33,634 bases of DNA, from assembly GCF_030452765.1 (NCBI RefSeq), contig NZ_JAKDLO010000023.1, positions 1 through 33,634 of the forward strand, in the 5' to 3' direction. Shown here piece after piece: positions 1 through 7,896 of the stretch; within the stretch, counting starts at the first letter, position 1; every line of letters begins with the position of its first letter. Origin of the DNA: Intrasporangium sp. Lineage in GTDB: Bacteria; Actinomycetota; Actinomycetes; Actinomycetales; Dermatophilaceae. Below the pieces are notes generated by a model that had not been told where the DNA came from, searched no databases, and worked only from the letters and a program-made list of their open reading frames with translations. The position numbers and the translations under genes are program-made.

Positions 1-713
1 AAACACACACGCGTCCGGTCGCCTACCACTCCCTGCTGCGTTGGTTCACCACGGCCGCGTCCACCGGTCCCACAGGTCGTTCGGCCCGACGACCGGTCGC
101 GTCCGCGCACTCTCGGGATCGGACAGCCCGTGGTGGGACCAGAGGGCCACCGGCGCACCGAGCCCGCCATCGGACACGTCCTGGGCGCGCATGTCAGCCC
201 AGGAAGTAGGCCGGGTCGGCGGGGTAGCGTGCCCCGGCCGCCGGCCGCTTGGCACCGTAGAACGGCATACCGCCCGACGTGCCCGGCGCGCTACCGCTCG
301 CGGCAGCGGTCACCGCGGTGCCGACGCGCCGAGCTTGCCTGCCCACCGGCGCGGGCACCACTGCTGAGGCTGGCGGCCATCTGCGGACCGTTCCGTCGCG
401 ACCGGCCCGGGCCGCCCGGGCGGGGACCCGGTGGGAATGCTGCTGCGTTGACATCTGCGTTTGGCCTGCCTACTCGAAACCAGCTCCTGAGTAAGCTGCC
501 GGGGTCTAGGGCAGCACCACGAGAATGTGTGCCAATCCTCGCGGCCGGGGTCCGGGGCCGCGCAACAAAAAGATAGCAACGACGCCACGGAATGCCCAGA
601 CCCCTGCACAGACTCCGGTCCGCCGTCCGGGACCTCGGTGCCCACCTGGGCGGCCGCCCCGGGATGCGCCCAGATGTGCACGGACGCGGGGCTCCCACGC
701 CCTGCCGGCCGGT
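1..713. other. Region without a confident gene
   Basis: No frame here gives a recognisable protein. Two small minus-strand frames have coding-like G/C third positions. One runs 192 to 46 (48 aa, ATG start, ending in DRWTRPW). The other runs 313 to 194 (39 aa, GTG start, ending in ADPAYFLG) and stops 1 nt before the first begins. They could be tiny genes, or decayed remnants downstream of the threonine aldolase. On the plus strand, TTGACA at 448-453 lies 17 nt before TACTCG at 471-476, a weak promoter-like pair. I found no tRNA, rRNA or convincing terminator. Confidence 0.5.
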
Positions 714-1793
714 CTACCGCCCCGTTCGGCCCCGAGCGGTCCGTTCGGGGGCGAGCAGGTCGGTCACGACGTCGACGGCGTGGTCGGTGGCCGCGTCATC
801 GACGTCGAGGTGCCAGACGAGTCGCACCAGCGCCGGCCCGACGGCATACAGCCGGACACCGCGCTCCAGGGCCGCAGCGACGAAGTTGGGCGCGGTCCAG
901 CCTGCGGCGGAGACGTCGGCGATGACGATGTTCGTCCCGACACTGTCGGGCACGACGCTGCCGGGGGCCGCGTCGGCCATCGCCACTGCGGCGCGGTGGG
1001 CCCGCGCGTGGTCCTCGGCGAGCCGCTCGATGTTGTGGTCGAGGGCGTACAGCCCGGCCGCGGCGAGGATGCCGGCCTGCCGCATCCCCCCGCCGAAGCG
1101 CTTGCGCCAGACCCGCGCCTCGGCCATCGCCTCGGCAGACCCGAGCAGGACGCTACCGACCGGCGCGCCCAGGCCCTTGCTCAGGCATACCGACACGGTG
1201 TCGAACTCCCGGCCGTAGTCGGCGAGGGCGACCCCTGTCGCCACGTGGGCGTTCCAGAGCCGGGCCCCGTCCAGGTGCATCGCAACCCCGGCCGCCCGGG
1301 TCAACCGCCGGGCGGCGCGGATCTCCTCGAGGGACTGGACCGTGCCACCGCCGAAGTTGTGGGTGTTCTCGACGACCACGACGCCGGTGCAGACCTGGTA
1401 GGGCCCGACGCCGGTGACCATCATCGCGGCCGCATCCTCCGCGCGGAACCGGCCGGCTTCGGCGACCCACGTGCGCGACGTGATCCCCGAGAGCGCGGCC
1501 GCGGCGCCGAGCTCGGCCCGCACGACGTGCGCCAGCGAGTCTGCGACGAGCTCGGCTCCGGGGCCGGCGTGCAGGCGCACCCCGAGCTGGTTGGCCATCG
1601 ACCCGGACGGCGTGAAGAGCCCCGCCGGCTGGCCGATCAGCCCGGCGACCCGCTCCTCCAGGGCCCGCAGGGTCGGGTCCTCACCGAAGACGTCGTCGCC
1701 GACCTCGGCCTGCGCCATCGCCTCCCGCATGGCGGGCGTCGGTCGGGTGAGCGTGTCGCTCAGCAGATCGGCAACGATGGACGCCCCGCTCAC
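714..1793 (-). CDS. Low-specificity L-threonine aldolase (beta-eliminating lyase family)
   Basis: A PLP-dependent fold-type I enzyme that would cleave L-threonine or allo-threonine to glycine and acetaldehyde in the cytoplasm. The 359-aa product is of usual family length. The N-terminal half has DDVFGEDPT and the motif FTPSGSMANQL typical of the family; HLDGARLWNA is near residue 173, and the Schiff-base lysine is in SVCLSKGLGAPVGS (about K206). The GTG start at 1793-1791 overlaps the TGA stop of the upstream DAHP synthase gene (1792-1790), so the two are probably translationally coupled in one transcript. The start choice rests on this overlap; a longer upstream reading in the same frame is only a shadow of the DAHP synthase gene. 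Substrate stereospecificity cannot be read from sequence. Confidence 0.93.
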   Translation of the reverse strand: MSGASIVADLLSDTLTRPTPAMREAMAQAEVGDDVFGEDPTLRALEERVAGLIGQPAGLFTPSGSMANQLGVRLHAGPGAELVADSLAHVVRAELGAAAALSGITSRTWVAEAGRFRAEDAAAMMVTGVGPYQVCTGVVVVENTHNFGGGTVQSLEEIRAARRLTRAAGVAMHLDGARLWNAHVATGVALADYGREFDTVSVCLSKGLGAPVGSVLLGSAEAMAEARVWRKRFGGGMRQAGILAAAGLYALDHNIERLAEDHARAHRAAVAMADAAPGSVVPDSVGTNIVIADVSAAGWTAPNFVAAALERGVRLYAVGPALVRLVWHLDVDDAATDHAVDVVTDLLAPERTARGRTGR

Positions 1794-3175
1794 GCCTGGC
1801 CCAGCATCTCGGCGACGAGGAACGCCAGCTCGAGCGACTGTTGGTGGTTCAGGCGCGGGTCGCACAGCGACTCGTAGCGCTTCTCGAGGTCGGTGTCGTT
1901 GATCTGCGCGGTGCCCCCGAGGCACTCGGTTACGTCGGTGCCGGTCAGCTCGACATGGATGCCGCCGGGGACGGTCCCGAGCGACTGGTGCACCTCGAAG
2001 AAGCCTCGCACCTCGTCGACGATGTCGTCGAAGTTGCGGGTCTTGCGCCCGGTGGTCGCCTCGAAGGTGTTGCCGTGCATCGGGTCGCAGATCCAGGTCA
2101 CCTTTGCGCCCGAGCCGCCGACCTTGTCGAGCAGCGCCGGCAGTGCCTCCCGGATCGTGTGCGCGCCCATCCGGGTGATGAAGGTCAGCCGCCCGGGCGT
2201 GCGGTCGGGGTCGACCTTGTCGATGATCCGCAGCACCTCGTCGACATCCGCCTTGGGACCGAGCTTGACGCCGATCGGGTTGCTGATCCGCGAGACGAAG
2301 TCGATGTGGGCGCCGTCGAGCTGACGGGTACGCTCCCCGATCCAGACGAAGTGGCCGGAGGTGTCGTAGAGCTTGCCGGTGCGCGAGTCGATGCGGGTCA
2401 GCGGCCGCTCGTAGTCGAGCACGAGCGCCTCGTGCGCGGCGAAGAACTCGACGGTGCGCATCTTGTCGAAGTCGGCCCCGCAGGCCGCCATGAAGCGCAT
2501 CGCCTTGTCGATCGCGCGCGCCAGCTGCTCGTACTTGGCGTTGGCCGTCGTGCGGACGAAGCCGCGGTTCCACTCGTGGACGTAGCGCAGGTCGGCGAAG
2601 CCGCCGGTGGTGAACGCGCGGACCAGGTTCAACGTCGCCGAGGACGCGTGGTAGGCCCGGACGAGGCGCTGCGGGTCGGGCGTCCGGGCGGCCTCGTGGA
2701 AGGTGAAGTCGTTGACCATATCCCCTCGGTAGGCCGGGAGGGACACGCCCTCACGCGTCTCAATCGAGGCCGAGCGTGGCTTGGCGAACTGGCCGGCCAT
2801 CCGACCGACCTTGACGACGGGCTTGCTCGCACCGTAGGTGAGCACGGCCGCCATCTGCAGGATCGTCTTGATCCTGTCCCGGATGCTGTCGGCCGTGGCA
2901 CCCGCGAACGTCTCGGCGCAGTCGCCGCCCTGCAGCACGAAGGCGTCGCCGTCGGCGGCTGCGGCCATCCGCTCGGCCAGGATGTCGCATTCACCGGCGA
3001 AGACGAGCGGCGGGTACGAGCGGAGCGTCTCGACCACACCGGCCACCGCCGCCGTGTCGGGCCAGCCGGGCTGCTGTACCGTCTCGAGCTCGGACGCCGC
3101 CGCGAGCATGGCGGCGAGCCTGTCTTCCCCTGCGGGGATCGACGCGGTGGTGGGGTCGGACGCGCTCGTGGTCAC
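1790..3175 (-). CDS. aroG: Class II 3-deoxy-D-arabino-heptulosonate 7-phosphate synthase
   Basis: Condenses phosphoenolpyruvate with erythrose 4-phosphate, the first step of the shikimate pathway for aromatic amino acids. The 461-aa product matches the plant/actinobacterial class II (AroAII) type in length and motifs: FVLQGGDCAETF near residue 80, YRGDMVN near 149, the metal/substrate motifs TRMGAHTIREALP and WICDPMHGNTFE, and HVELTGTDVTECLGG near the C-terminus. The GTG start at 3175-3173 is the first in-frame start after a TANNNT hexamer 7 nt upstream, and the only G-rich stretch (GGAG) is too close to serve as a ribosome site, so the mRNA may be leaderless. Feedback regulation by aromatic amino acids or by a partner chorismate mutase is known for this class but cannot be judged here. 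trpD lies 11 kb away. Confidence 0.97.
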   Translation of the reverse strand: MTTSASDPTTASIPAGEDRLAAMLAAASELETVQQPGWPDTAAVAGVVETLRSYPPLVFAGECDILAERMAAAADGDAFVLQGGDCAETFAGATADSIRDRIKTILQMAAVLTYGASKPVVKVGRMAGQFAKPRSASIETREGVSLPAYRGDMVNDFTFHEAARTPDPQRLVRAYHASSATLNLVRAFTTGGFADLRYVHEWNRGFVRTTANAKYEQLARAIDKAMRFMAACGADFDKMRTVEFFAAHEALVLDYERPLTRIDSRTGKLYDTSGHFVWIGERTRQLDGAHIDFVSRISNPIGVKLGPKADVDEVLRIIDKVDPDRTPGRLTFITRMGAHTIREALPALLDKVGGSGAKVTWICDPMHGNTFEATTGRKTRNFDDIVDEVRGFFEVHQSLGTVPGGIHVELTGTDVTECLGGTAQINDTDLEKRYESLCDPRLNHQQSLELAFLVAEMLGQA

Positions 3176-3182
3176 GCTCCAC

Positions 3183-3188
3183 AGGGTA
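3183..3188 (-). promoter_or_regulatory. Candidate -10 element of aroG (leaderless)
   Basis: TACCCT on the minus strand sits 7 nt upstream of the GTG start of the DAHP synthase gene. That is the spacing at which an actinobacterial sigma-A -10 hexamer (TANNNT) would place the transcript start on the start codon. No clear -35 is visible. Confidence 0.5.
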
Positions 3189-3295
3189 GACGGCGGGCAT
3201 CCGCACGGACGGCCGGGTCCGGATGCCGAACCCTGGGCGACCGGATGCCGCTCAGCCGGCTCCCCTGCGCCTGGCGGGCTCGGCGAGACGTGGCG

Positions 3296-4150
3296 TCACG
3301 AGGCCACGGAGGCGTCGCCGCCGGACTGCTGCTCGCCCGCATCGGTGGGGGGCGTCAGCTGCCTGGGCACGACGGGCTTGCCCTCGGCGGCGTCGAGGGC
3401 CTCCTCCAGCTCGGGCGCCGTGCTGCCCGGCTTGGCGGCCTCCTGCAGCTCCCGGGCCTTCGCGCGGGCGGCAGCGACGATGCGGTCCTTCATCGACGTC
3501 GCATACATGTCGACGTACTCCTGCCCGGACAGCAGCATGAGCTCGTAGATGATCTCGTCGGTGATGGAGCGCAGCACGAAGCGGTCGTCCTGCATGCCCT
3601 CGTACCGGGAGAAGTCCAGGGGCCGGCCGATCCGGACACCGATCCGCATGATCCGCGGCAGCCTCTTGCCGGTCGGCTGCGCCTTGTCGGTGCCGATCAT
3701 GGCGACCGGGATGACCGGTACACCGGCCTCGAGGGCCATCCGGGCGACCCCGGTGCGGCCTCGGTAGAGGCGGCCGTCCGGGGAACGGGTGCCCTCGGGG
3801 TAGATGCCGAGCAGCTCGTCGCGTCGCAGCACCTTGAGCCCGGAGGTGAGGGCCGCGTTGCTCGCCGTGCCACCGGATCGGTCGACGGGGAGCTGGCCGA
3901 CGCCTCGGAAGAACGCGGCTGTGAGCCGGCCCTTGAGTCCGCTGCCGGTGAAGTAGTCGCTCTTGGCGAGGAACGTGACGCGGCGCGACACGACGACAGG
4001 CAGGAAGATCGAGTCGGAGAACGACAGGTGGTTGCTGGCCAGGATGGCGGCCCCCTCGGTGGGGACGTACTCCTCGCCCTCGACCCATGGCCGGAAGAGC
4101 AGCCTGAGGATCGGCCCCAGCACGATCGTCTTGAGGAACCAGTAGAACAC
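3296..4150 (-). CDS. 1-acyl-sn-glycerol-3-phosphate acyltransferase (PlsC/lysophospholipid acyltransferase family)
   Basis: Expected to transfer an acyl chain to a lysophospholipid such as lysophosphatidic acid at the inner face of the membrane. The product is 284 aa. A hydrophobic N-terminus (residues 1-20) precedes the catalytic HX4D box, seen as NHLSFSD (H41, D46); the second block EGTR is at 119-122 in YPEGTRSPDG, and VPVIPVAMIGT follows. The C-terminal 50 residues are Ala/Glu/Pro-rich and probably disordered. The GTG start at 4150-4148 has GGGAGG at 4163-4158, 7 nt away. It is divergent from the membrane-protein gene at 4231. Some actinobacterial paralogues acylate other glycolipid acceptors, so the acceptor is unassigned. 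Confidence 0.9.
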   Translation of the reverse strand: MFYWFLKTIVLGPILRLLFRPWVEGEEYVPTEGAAILASNHLSFSDSIFLPVVVSRRVTFLAKSDYFTGSGLKGRLTAAFFRGVGQLPVDRSGGTASNAALTSGLKVLRRDELLGIYPEGTRSPDGRLYRGRTGVARMALEAGVPVIPVAMIGTDKAQPTGKRLPRIMRIGVRIGRPLDFSRYEGMQDDRFVLRSITDEIIYELMLLSGQEYVDMYATSMKDRIVAAARAKARELQEAAKPGSTAPELEEALDAAEGKPVVPRQLTPPTDAGEQQSGGDASVAS

Positions 4151-4179
4151 TCGCGCGCCTCCCGTCGTCGCCCGCCTGA

Positions 4180-4185
4180 ACTCTA
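4180..4185 (-). promoter_or_regulatory. Candidate -10 element of the acyltransferase gene
   Basis: TAGAGT on the minus strand lies about 30 nt before the GTG start at 4150, leaving room for the GGGAGG ribosome site at 4163-4158. This would be a conventional leadered promoter. Confidence 0.4.
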
Positions 4186-4230
4186 CGACACTCGCCTACC
4201 CGGGCGGCGGCGTGCGAGGATTCGATCATC

Positions 4231-4737
4231 ATGAACGACCATGAGCTGGACGCGGAGTTCGAGCGGATCGTCGCCGGGTGGGACGAGACCGCTGACGAGC
4301 CGGCTCCTGCTGCCGATCCGCCGCCCCGCCCGGGCCCGGAGCGTCCGGACGAGCCCGACGAACCGCCACCTGCCAGCGGTGCCCTGCCGCTGCCGGGCAC
4401 GATACGAGGGCTGCCGGTCACCCCGACGACGCCTCAGGTCTGGCGTGGCGGCACCGGCGATGATGACGAGGCGGTCGCACCCGAGGACGACGAGGACGAC
4501 CACTTCATCCCGCCGCCGGTGGAGCTGCCGTCGGCGGAGGACGACCCGATGTACTGGGCCACGGTGTGCCTTCTCGCGGGCGGGCCGCTGCTACTGCTCT
4601 ACGTCCTCATCTTCGACCGCGGCGGCAGCGGCTGGTGGGTCGTGACCGCGGTGGCCATGACCGTCGTCGGCTTCGTCATGCTCGTCGTGCGAGGTGGCTC
4701 CAACCGCGACCCCTTCGACGACGGCACCCGCGTCTGA
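4231..4737 (+). CDS. Uncharacterised protein with acidic/proline-rich N-terminus and two C-terminal membrane segments
   Basis: I do not recognise the family. The 168-aa product has a long disordered region (residues 15-100) rich in Pro, Glu and Asp, with an acidic run near residue 85. Two hydrophobic segments follow at about 108-127 and 132-151, and a short basic/polar tail. The acidic part therefore probably faces the cytoplasm, anchored by a hairpin. The ATG follows a GAGG sequence about 11 nt upstream. It diverges from the acyltransferase gene across an 80-bp gap. Third-position G/C is high and supports a real gene. Function unknown. Confidence 0.75.
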   Translation: MNDHELDAEFERIVAGWDETADEPAPAADPPPRPGPERPDEPDEPPPASGALPLPGTIRGLPVTPTTPQVWRGGTGDDDEAVAPEDDEDDHFIPPPVELPSAEDDPMYWATVCLLAGGPLLLLYVLIFDRGGSGWWVVTAVAMTVVGFVMLVVRGGSNRDPFDDGTRV

Positions 4738-4861
4738 CCCCGTCGCCCAGGCCAACGCCATCATGGCCGGGTGTACAGCTGGTCGACTTGCGATCACGAC
4801 GTCGACGCCATCCACCGGGCCGCAGCACCTACCGGTCGGGTCCAACAGCTCCCGGGCGCGC

Positions 4862-5297
4862 TCAGGTGAGCCTGTGGAGCGCCTGCTCGAGCGCGGCGGA
4901 CACCTTCTTGGACTGCGCCGCGGCGTTCTTCAGCAGCGTCGTGACCTCGTCATCAGGTGCCGGTACCGGAGCCGGCTGGGTGATCGGGGTGAAGACCGTG
5001 CAGTCGCCGTCCCGGCCCAGCAGAGTCTGGAAGTCGGCGAAGGAGAACCATGCCCTGCCCGCCTGGCCCCAGGAGGTGCCCCACGTGTTGGTCATCCAGA
5101 TGCGCTCGGTATCGGTGTCGAGCTGGTCGAGGACGTACTCATGGCCGCCCTCGACCGAGCCATCCGGGTGCAGCCGGCCGTCCGGGTCCGGGGTGAACAT
5201 GGCCTTGGTCCAGTCCGTGCCCACGATCACCGGTTGGCTCGACAGCGCGGTCAGCAGCGCATCGAGGCTGAACGCGTGGGTGTGACCGCCGCCAAAC
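4862..5297 (-). pseudogene. C-terminal part of a papain-like (C1-type) cysteine peptidase, 5'-truncated
   Basis: The readable product carries the second half of a papain fold. The catalytic His lies in EGGHEYVLDQLD, and the Asn in MTNTWGTSWGQ, followed by AWFSFADFQTLL and a short helical tail ending at 4862. The N-terminal half, with the catalytic Cys and oxyanion Gln, is absent. Upstream, the frame runs directly into the 3' end of the next minus-strand gene (stop at 5299-5301). An ATG at 5338 exists, but everything before about 5297 overlaps that gene and looks like a shadow. I therefore read this as a deletion remnant. An alternative is a small non-catalytic homologue starting at a minor start codon. 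The third positions still look coding, so the loss is probably recent. Confidence 0.65.
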
Positions 5298-5298
5298 G

Positions 5299-5988
5299 TC
5301 ACGGACGGGCCACCGGGAGGATGAGGTCGGCCCAGCACGGCCGGTGGTCCGATGCGGCAACGAGGTCCTCGTGAAGGGGATGCACGACGGGGTCCACCGG
5401 TGTCGTGCTGACCTCCGGGCTGGCGAAGATGACGTCGAGGGCTGACGTCGGGTGGTCGGCCGGGAAGGTCGGATGCTCACCCGAGACCTTCCGGTAGGCG
5501 GCGGCGAGGCGTGCCCAGGCGGCACCGGTCGCGCCCTCGTTGAGGTCCCCGGCCACGACGGCGGGGTGCGACACGCCGGCCAGGACCTCGGCCAGGTGTC
5601 GCTCCCGCTCGTCGGCACGCAGCCCGAGGTGGACGCTGGCCACCCACAGCGGCTGGGCACCGGGCACCGACAGCAGCTGAGCGGCATACCCCCTCGTCCG
5701 GTCGGGGAAGCGAACGGTCAACCGTCGCGTCACGGCGCGGTGCGTGTGCACGCGCAGGGCCGTGAGGATTGCCGTGCCGCCGGAGCCGCGGCGTCCGCCG
5801 GCCCAGTAGAGGCCGCATGCGCGCGCGAAGGCAGGCAGACAGAACTCCGTCGTGAGCCGACGTGGCACCTCCTGGAGGCACAGGACGTCAGGCTGGATGG
5901 CGCGCACGACCCGGGCTGCAGCCACCCGGTCGTCGAGCAGGTCGCGCAGGTTGTAGCTCGCGAGCCGGACCCGGCGGCCCTCGATCAT
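5299..5988 (-). CDS. Endonuclease/exonuclease/phosphatase (EEP) family hydrolase
   Basis: A metal-dependent phosphoesterase of the DNase I-like fold, 229 aa. Diagnostic blocks appear in order: SYNLRDL near residue 10, the metal-binding Glu in LCLQEVPRR near 36, WVASVHLGLRADER near 122, VVAGDLNEGATG near 145, and the C-terminal catalytic ASDHRPCWADL near 213. No signal peptide or membrane segment is seen, so it is probably cytoplasmic. ATG 5988-5986 overlaps the TGA of the ROK glucokinase gene (ATGA), and it is the distal intact gene of the SRPBCC - Cys protein - glucokinase - EEP run. The substrate (DNA, phosphoinositide-like or other) cannot be told from sequence. Confidence 0.88.
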   Translation of the reverse strand: MIEGRRVRLASYNLRDLLDDRVAAARVVRAIQPDVLCLQEVPRRLTTEFCLPAFARACGLYWAGGRRGSGGTAILTALRVHTHRAVTRRLTVRFPDRTRGYAAQLLSVPGAQPLWVASVHLGLRADERERHLAEVLAGVSHPAVVAGDLNEGATGAAWARLAAAYRKVSGEHPTFPADHPTSALDVIFASPEVSTTPVDPVVHPLHEDLVAASDHRPCWADLILPVARP

Positions 5989-6950
5989 CCGCCGGCCCGT
6001 GCCAGCTCGGCGGCCCCGATGAGCCCGGCGTCGGCACCGAGCCGGGCTCGGACGATCGCGGCCTCGGGACGGTAGCCCCGACCCGGCAGCTGACGGCGGA
6101 AGGCCTCGCGGGCCGGGCCGAGCAGCAGCTCCCCGGCGGCACTGACACCGCCGCCGACGACGAAGCATCCGGGGTCGAGCGCTGCAGCGAGGTTGGCGAT
6201 CCCGAGGCCGAGCCACTCGCCGACATCCCCGAGCAGCTCCCGCGCCGTCGGGTCGCCCGCCTGCGCTGCCTCGGTGATGAGCGGGCCGGTGAGGGCGGAC
6301 TCGTCGGAGCCGAGCCGTTCGCGCAGGTCGCTGACGACGGGGGAGCCGGCCGTGATGAGGTCGCGCGCCTCGCGCACGAGCGCGTTGCCGCTCGCGTACT
6401 GCTCCCAGCAGCCCCGGTTGCCGCACTCGCAGCGCAGCCCGGCGGGCACCACCTGCATGTGGCCGAACTCGCCCGCGATCCCGTGGCGGCCGCGGGTCAC
6501 GTGCCCGTCGACGAGGACCGCACCACCGATGCCGGTGCCGAGCGTGATCATGACGACATGCGACTCGCCGATGGCGGCGCCGAAGCGCGCCTCGGCCCAG
6601 AGGGCGGCATTCGCGTCGTTGTCGATCGTCACCGGTGGGTCGAGCCGAGCCTGGAGCCGGTCTCGAAGCGGCTCGTTGCGCCACGACAGGTGCGGGGCGA
6701 ACACGACCGTCGCCCGGTCCGCCCCCACGAAGCCGGCCGCACCGACCCCAACGGCGACGATCTGCTCACCGTCGCTGCTCTCGAGCAGCTCCTCGACGCA
6801 CGCGACGATCGTGTCCTCGACGACCTTGGGCGAGGTCGACCGGTGCGGGGTGCTGCGGCGAGCCCGGTGCAGGATCTGCCCGGACTCGTCGACCACTCCC
6901 CCGGCGACCTTGGTACCACCGATGTCGATCCCGACCGCCAGACCACGCAT
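5985..6950 (-). CDS. ROK-family glucokinase
   Basis: ATP- or polyphosphate-dependent phosphorylation of glucose to glucose 6-phosphate is the usual role in actinobacteria. The 321-aa product shows the N-terminal phosphate-binding motif GIDIGGTKVAGG (residues 6-17), NDANAALWAEA, the ROK block ITLGTGIGGAVLVDG, the glucose-binding GEFGHMQV with Glu/His, and the zinc motif CECGNRGCWEQ. VVGGGVSAAGELLL lies near the C-terminus. ROK repressors carry an N-terminal winged helix; none is present, which favours a kinase. ATG 6950-6948 shares its first base with the preceding gene's TGA (TGATG); an in-frame GTG just upstream (6953) is also possible. The third gene of a tightly overlapping minus-strand operon. 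Confidence 0.93.
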   Translation of the reverse strand: MRGLAVGIDIGGTKVAGGVVDESGQILHRARRSTPHRSTSPKVVEDTIVACVEELLESSDGEQIVAVGVGAAGFVGADRATVVFAPHLSWRNEPLRDRLQARLDPPVTIDNDANAALWAEARFGAAIGESHVVMITLGTGIGGAVLVDGHVTRGRHGIAGEFGHMQVVPAGLRCECGNRGCWEQYASGNALVREARDLITAGSPVVSDLRERLGSDESALTGPLITEAAQAGDPTARELLGDVGEWLGLGIANLAAALDPGCFVVGGGVSAAGELLLGPAREAFRRQLPGRGYRPEAAIVRARLGADAGLIGAAELARAGG

Positions 6951-7369
6951 CACACTCCGCCCTCGGCAGGGTGTCCACGCTCGTCCCCATCGCTGCTGTC
7001 CGCCTCGGCCGGCTGCTCGCGGTCCCGACGGGAGCGCTGCACGACCGCAAGGTCGCGCAGCCCCGTCGCCGCGAGCTCGACGACCTCTGCGAGCCGGTCG
7101 ATCGTCTCCGGGCTGACCCGTTGCACGAAGGCGATGAGCTGACAGACTGGGCAGAGTCCACACGCCGCGGGCCGCTGACCGCCGCACGTGCAGGTCGGCG
7201 AAGCATCGGCGCTGCCCTCATCAGGCTGCCCGGAGGGCTTGGAGGGCGTCCTCGTGGCCGAACCGCCGACACCGAGCCCCGAGAGCAGGTCGACGAGCCG
7301 GGCCGCCTCCTCGGCGACCGTGCCGACGGCGGGGCGGTCGCCGTCGTGGCCGTCCGCGCTCGTGGTCAC
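6950..7369 (-). CDS. Uncharacterised small Cys-rich protein
   Basis: 139 aa. Residues 1-55 look disordered. A compact Cys cluster follows, CTCGGQRPAACGLCPVCQL, with spacing suited to a small zinc site, and then an amphipathic stretch (FVQRVSPETIDRLAEVVELAATGLRDLAVV) likely to form helices. The tail is charged. GTG 7369-7367 overlaps the TGA of the SRPBCC gene, and its own stop overlaps the glucokinase start, so it is locked into the operon by coupling at both ends. Similar Cys-rich proteins sit between SRPBCC and ROK genes in other actinobacteria (from memory); function is unknown. Confidence 0.8.
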   Translation of the reverse strand: MTTSADGHDGDRPAVGTVAEEAARLVDLLSGLGVGGSATRTPSKPSGQPDEGSADASPTCTCGGQRPAACGLCPVCQLIAFVQRVSPETIDRLAEVVELAATGLRDLAVVQRSRRDREQPAEADSSDGDERGHPAEGGV

Positions 7370-7818
7370 GCGGGCGGAGCCTCGACCCGCCTCTTGAGCT
7401 CCTTGAGCGCGGTGTCGATGATGACCTTCTCCGCCTTGCGTTTGAGCATGCCGAGCATCGGGATCTTGAGGTCGACGGCGAGGCGGTAGGTCACCGTCGT
7501 CGCATCTCCGGCACGGGTCAGGGTGTACGAGCCGTCGAGGGCGGACAGGACGGTCGCCGAGACCATCGTCCACGACACCACCCCGCTGCCATCCTCGACG
7601 ACGTCCCAGTCGTAGCTGAGCACGTACGTGTCCTTGATCGCGCCCGCGTCCAGCGTGAACTCGACTCGGTCCGCCCAGCCATCGCCATCCTCGGCGAGGA
7701 TCGCGGCGTGCTTCATGTCCCCGGCCCACTCGGGGTACGCCTCGAAGTCCGCGATGACGTCGAGCACCTCGGCGGGTGGCGCATCGATGGTGATGGTGCT
7801 CTCGGTCCGATTTGCCAT
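7366..7818 (-). CDS. SRPBCC-family (START/polyketide-cyclase-like) protein
   Basis: A 150-aa single-domain protein of the helix-grip fold. The N-terminus MANRTESTITIDAPPAEV and VLDVIADFEAYPEW are typical of the family. The central strands and the C-terminal helix (about 120-147, KAEKVIIDTALKELKRRVE) complete the fold. These proteins bind hydrophobic ligands; the divergent neighbour is an acyl-CoA ligase, so a lipid ligand is a reasonable guess but only that. The start codon lies 7 nt after a TAGTCT hexamer with no ribosome site, so its mRNA may be leaderless. First gene of the operon running to the EEP hydrolase. Confidence 0.9.
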   Translation of the reverse strand: MANRTESTITIDAPPAEVLDVIADFEAYPEWAGDMKHAAILAEDGDGWADRVEFTLDAGAIKDTYVLSYDWDVVEDGSGVVSWTMVSATVLSALDGSYTLTRAGDATTVTYRLAVDLKIPMLGMLKRKAEKVIIDTALKELKRRVEAPPA

Positions 7819-7825
7819 GCGCCGA

Positions 7826-7831
7826 AGACTA
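7826..7831 (-). promoter_or_regulatory. Candidate -10 element of the SRPBCC operon (leaderless)
   Basis: TAGTCT on the minus strand is 7 nt before the ATG at 7818. There is no purine-rich ribosome site between them. The spacing would place transcription start at or next to the start codon. Confidence 0.5.
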
Positions 7832-7856
7832 GCGCCTCGACGCCCACCCCCCCGGG

Positions 7857-7862
7857 TAGGGT
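7857..7862 (+). promoter_or_regulatory. Candidate -10 element of the acyl-CoA ligase gene
   Basis: TAGGGT lies 34 nt upstream of the GTG start, ahead of a near-consensus AAGGAGG ribosome site at 7885-7891. This leadered promoter is back to back with the leaderless candidate of the SRPBCC operon within about 30 bp. Confidence 0.45.
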
Positions 7863-7896
7863 GCAGACACGACTCCCCCAGGCCAAGGAGGCACCC

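Noticed and set aside
1841-4234. Long plus-strand open frame (797 codons) opposite aroG and the acyltransferase gene
   Set aside because: It is the antisense shadow of two well-recognised minus-strand genes. High-GC codon bias leaves the complementary frame open, and the product matches no family.
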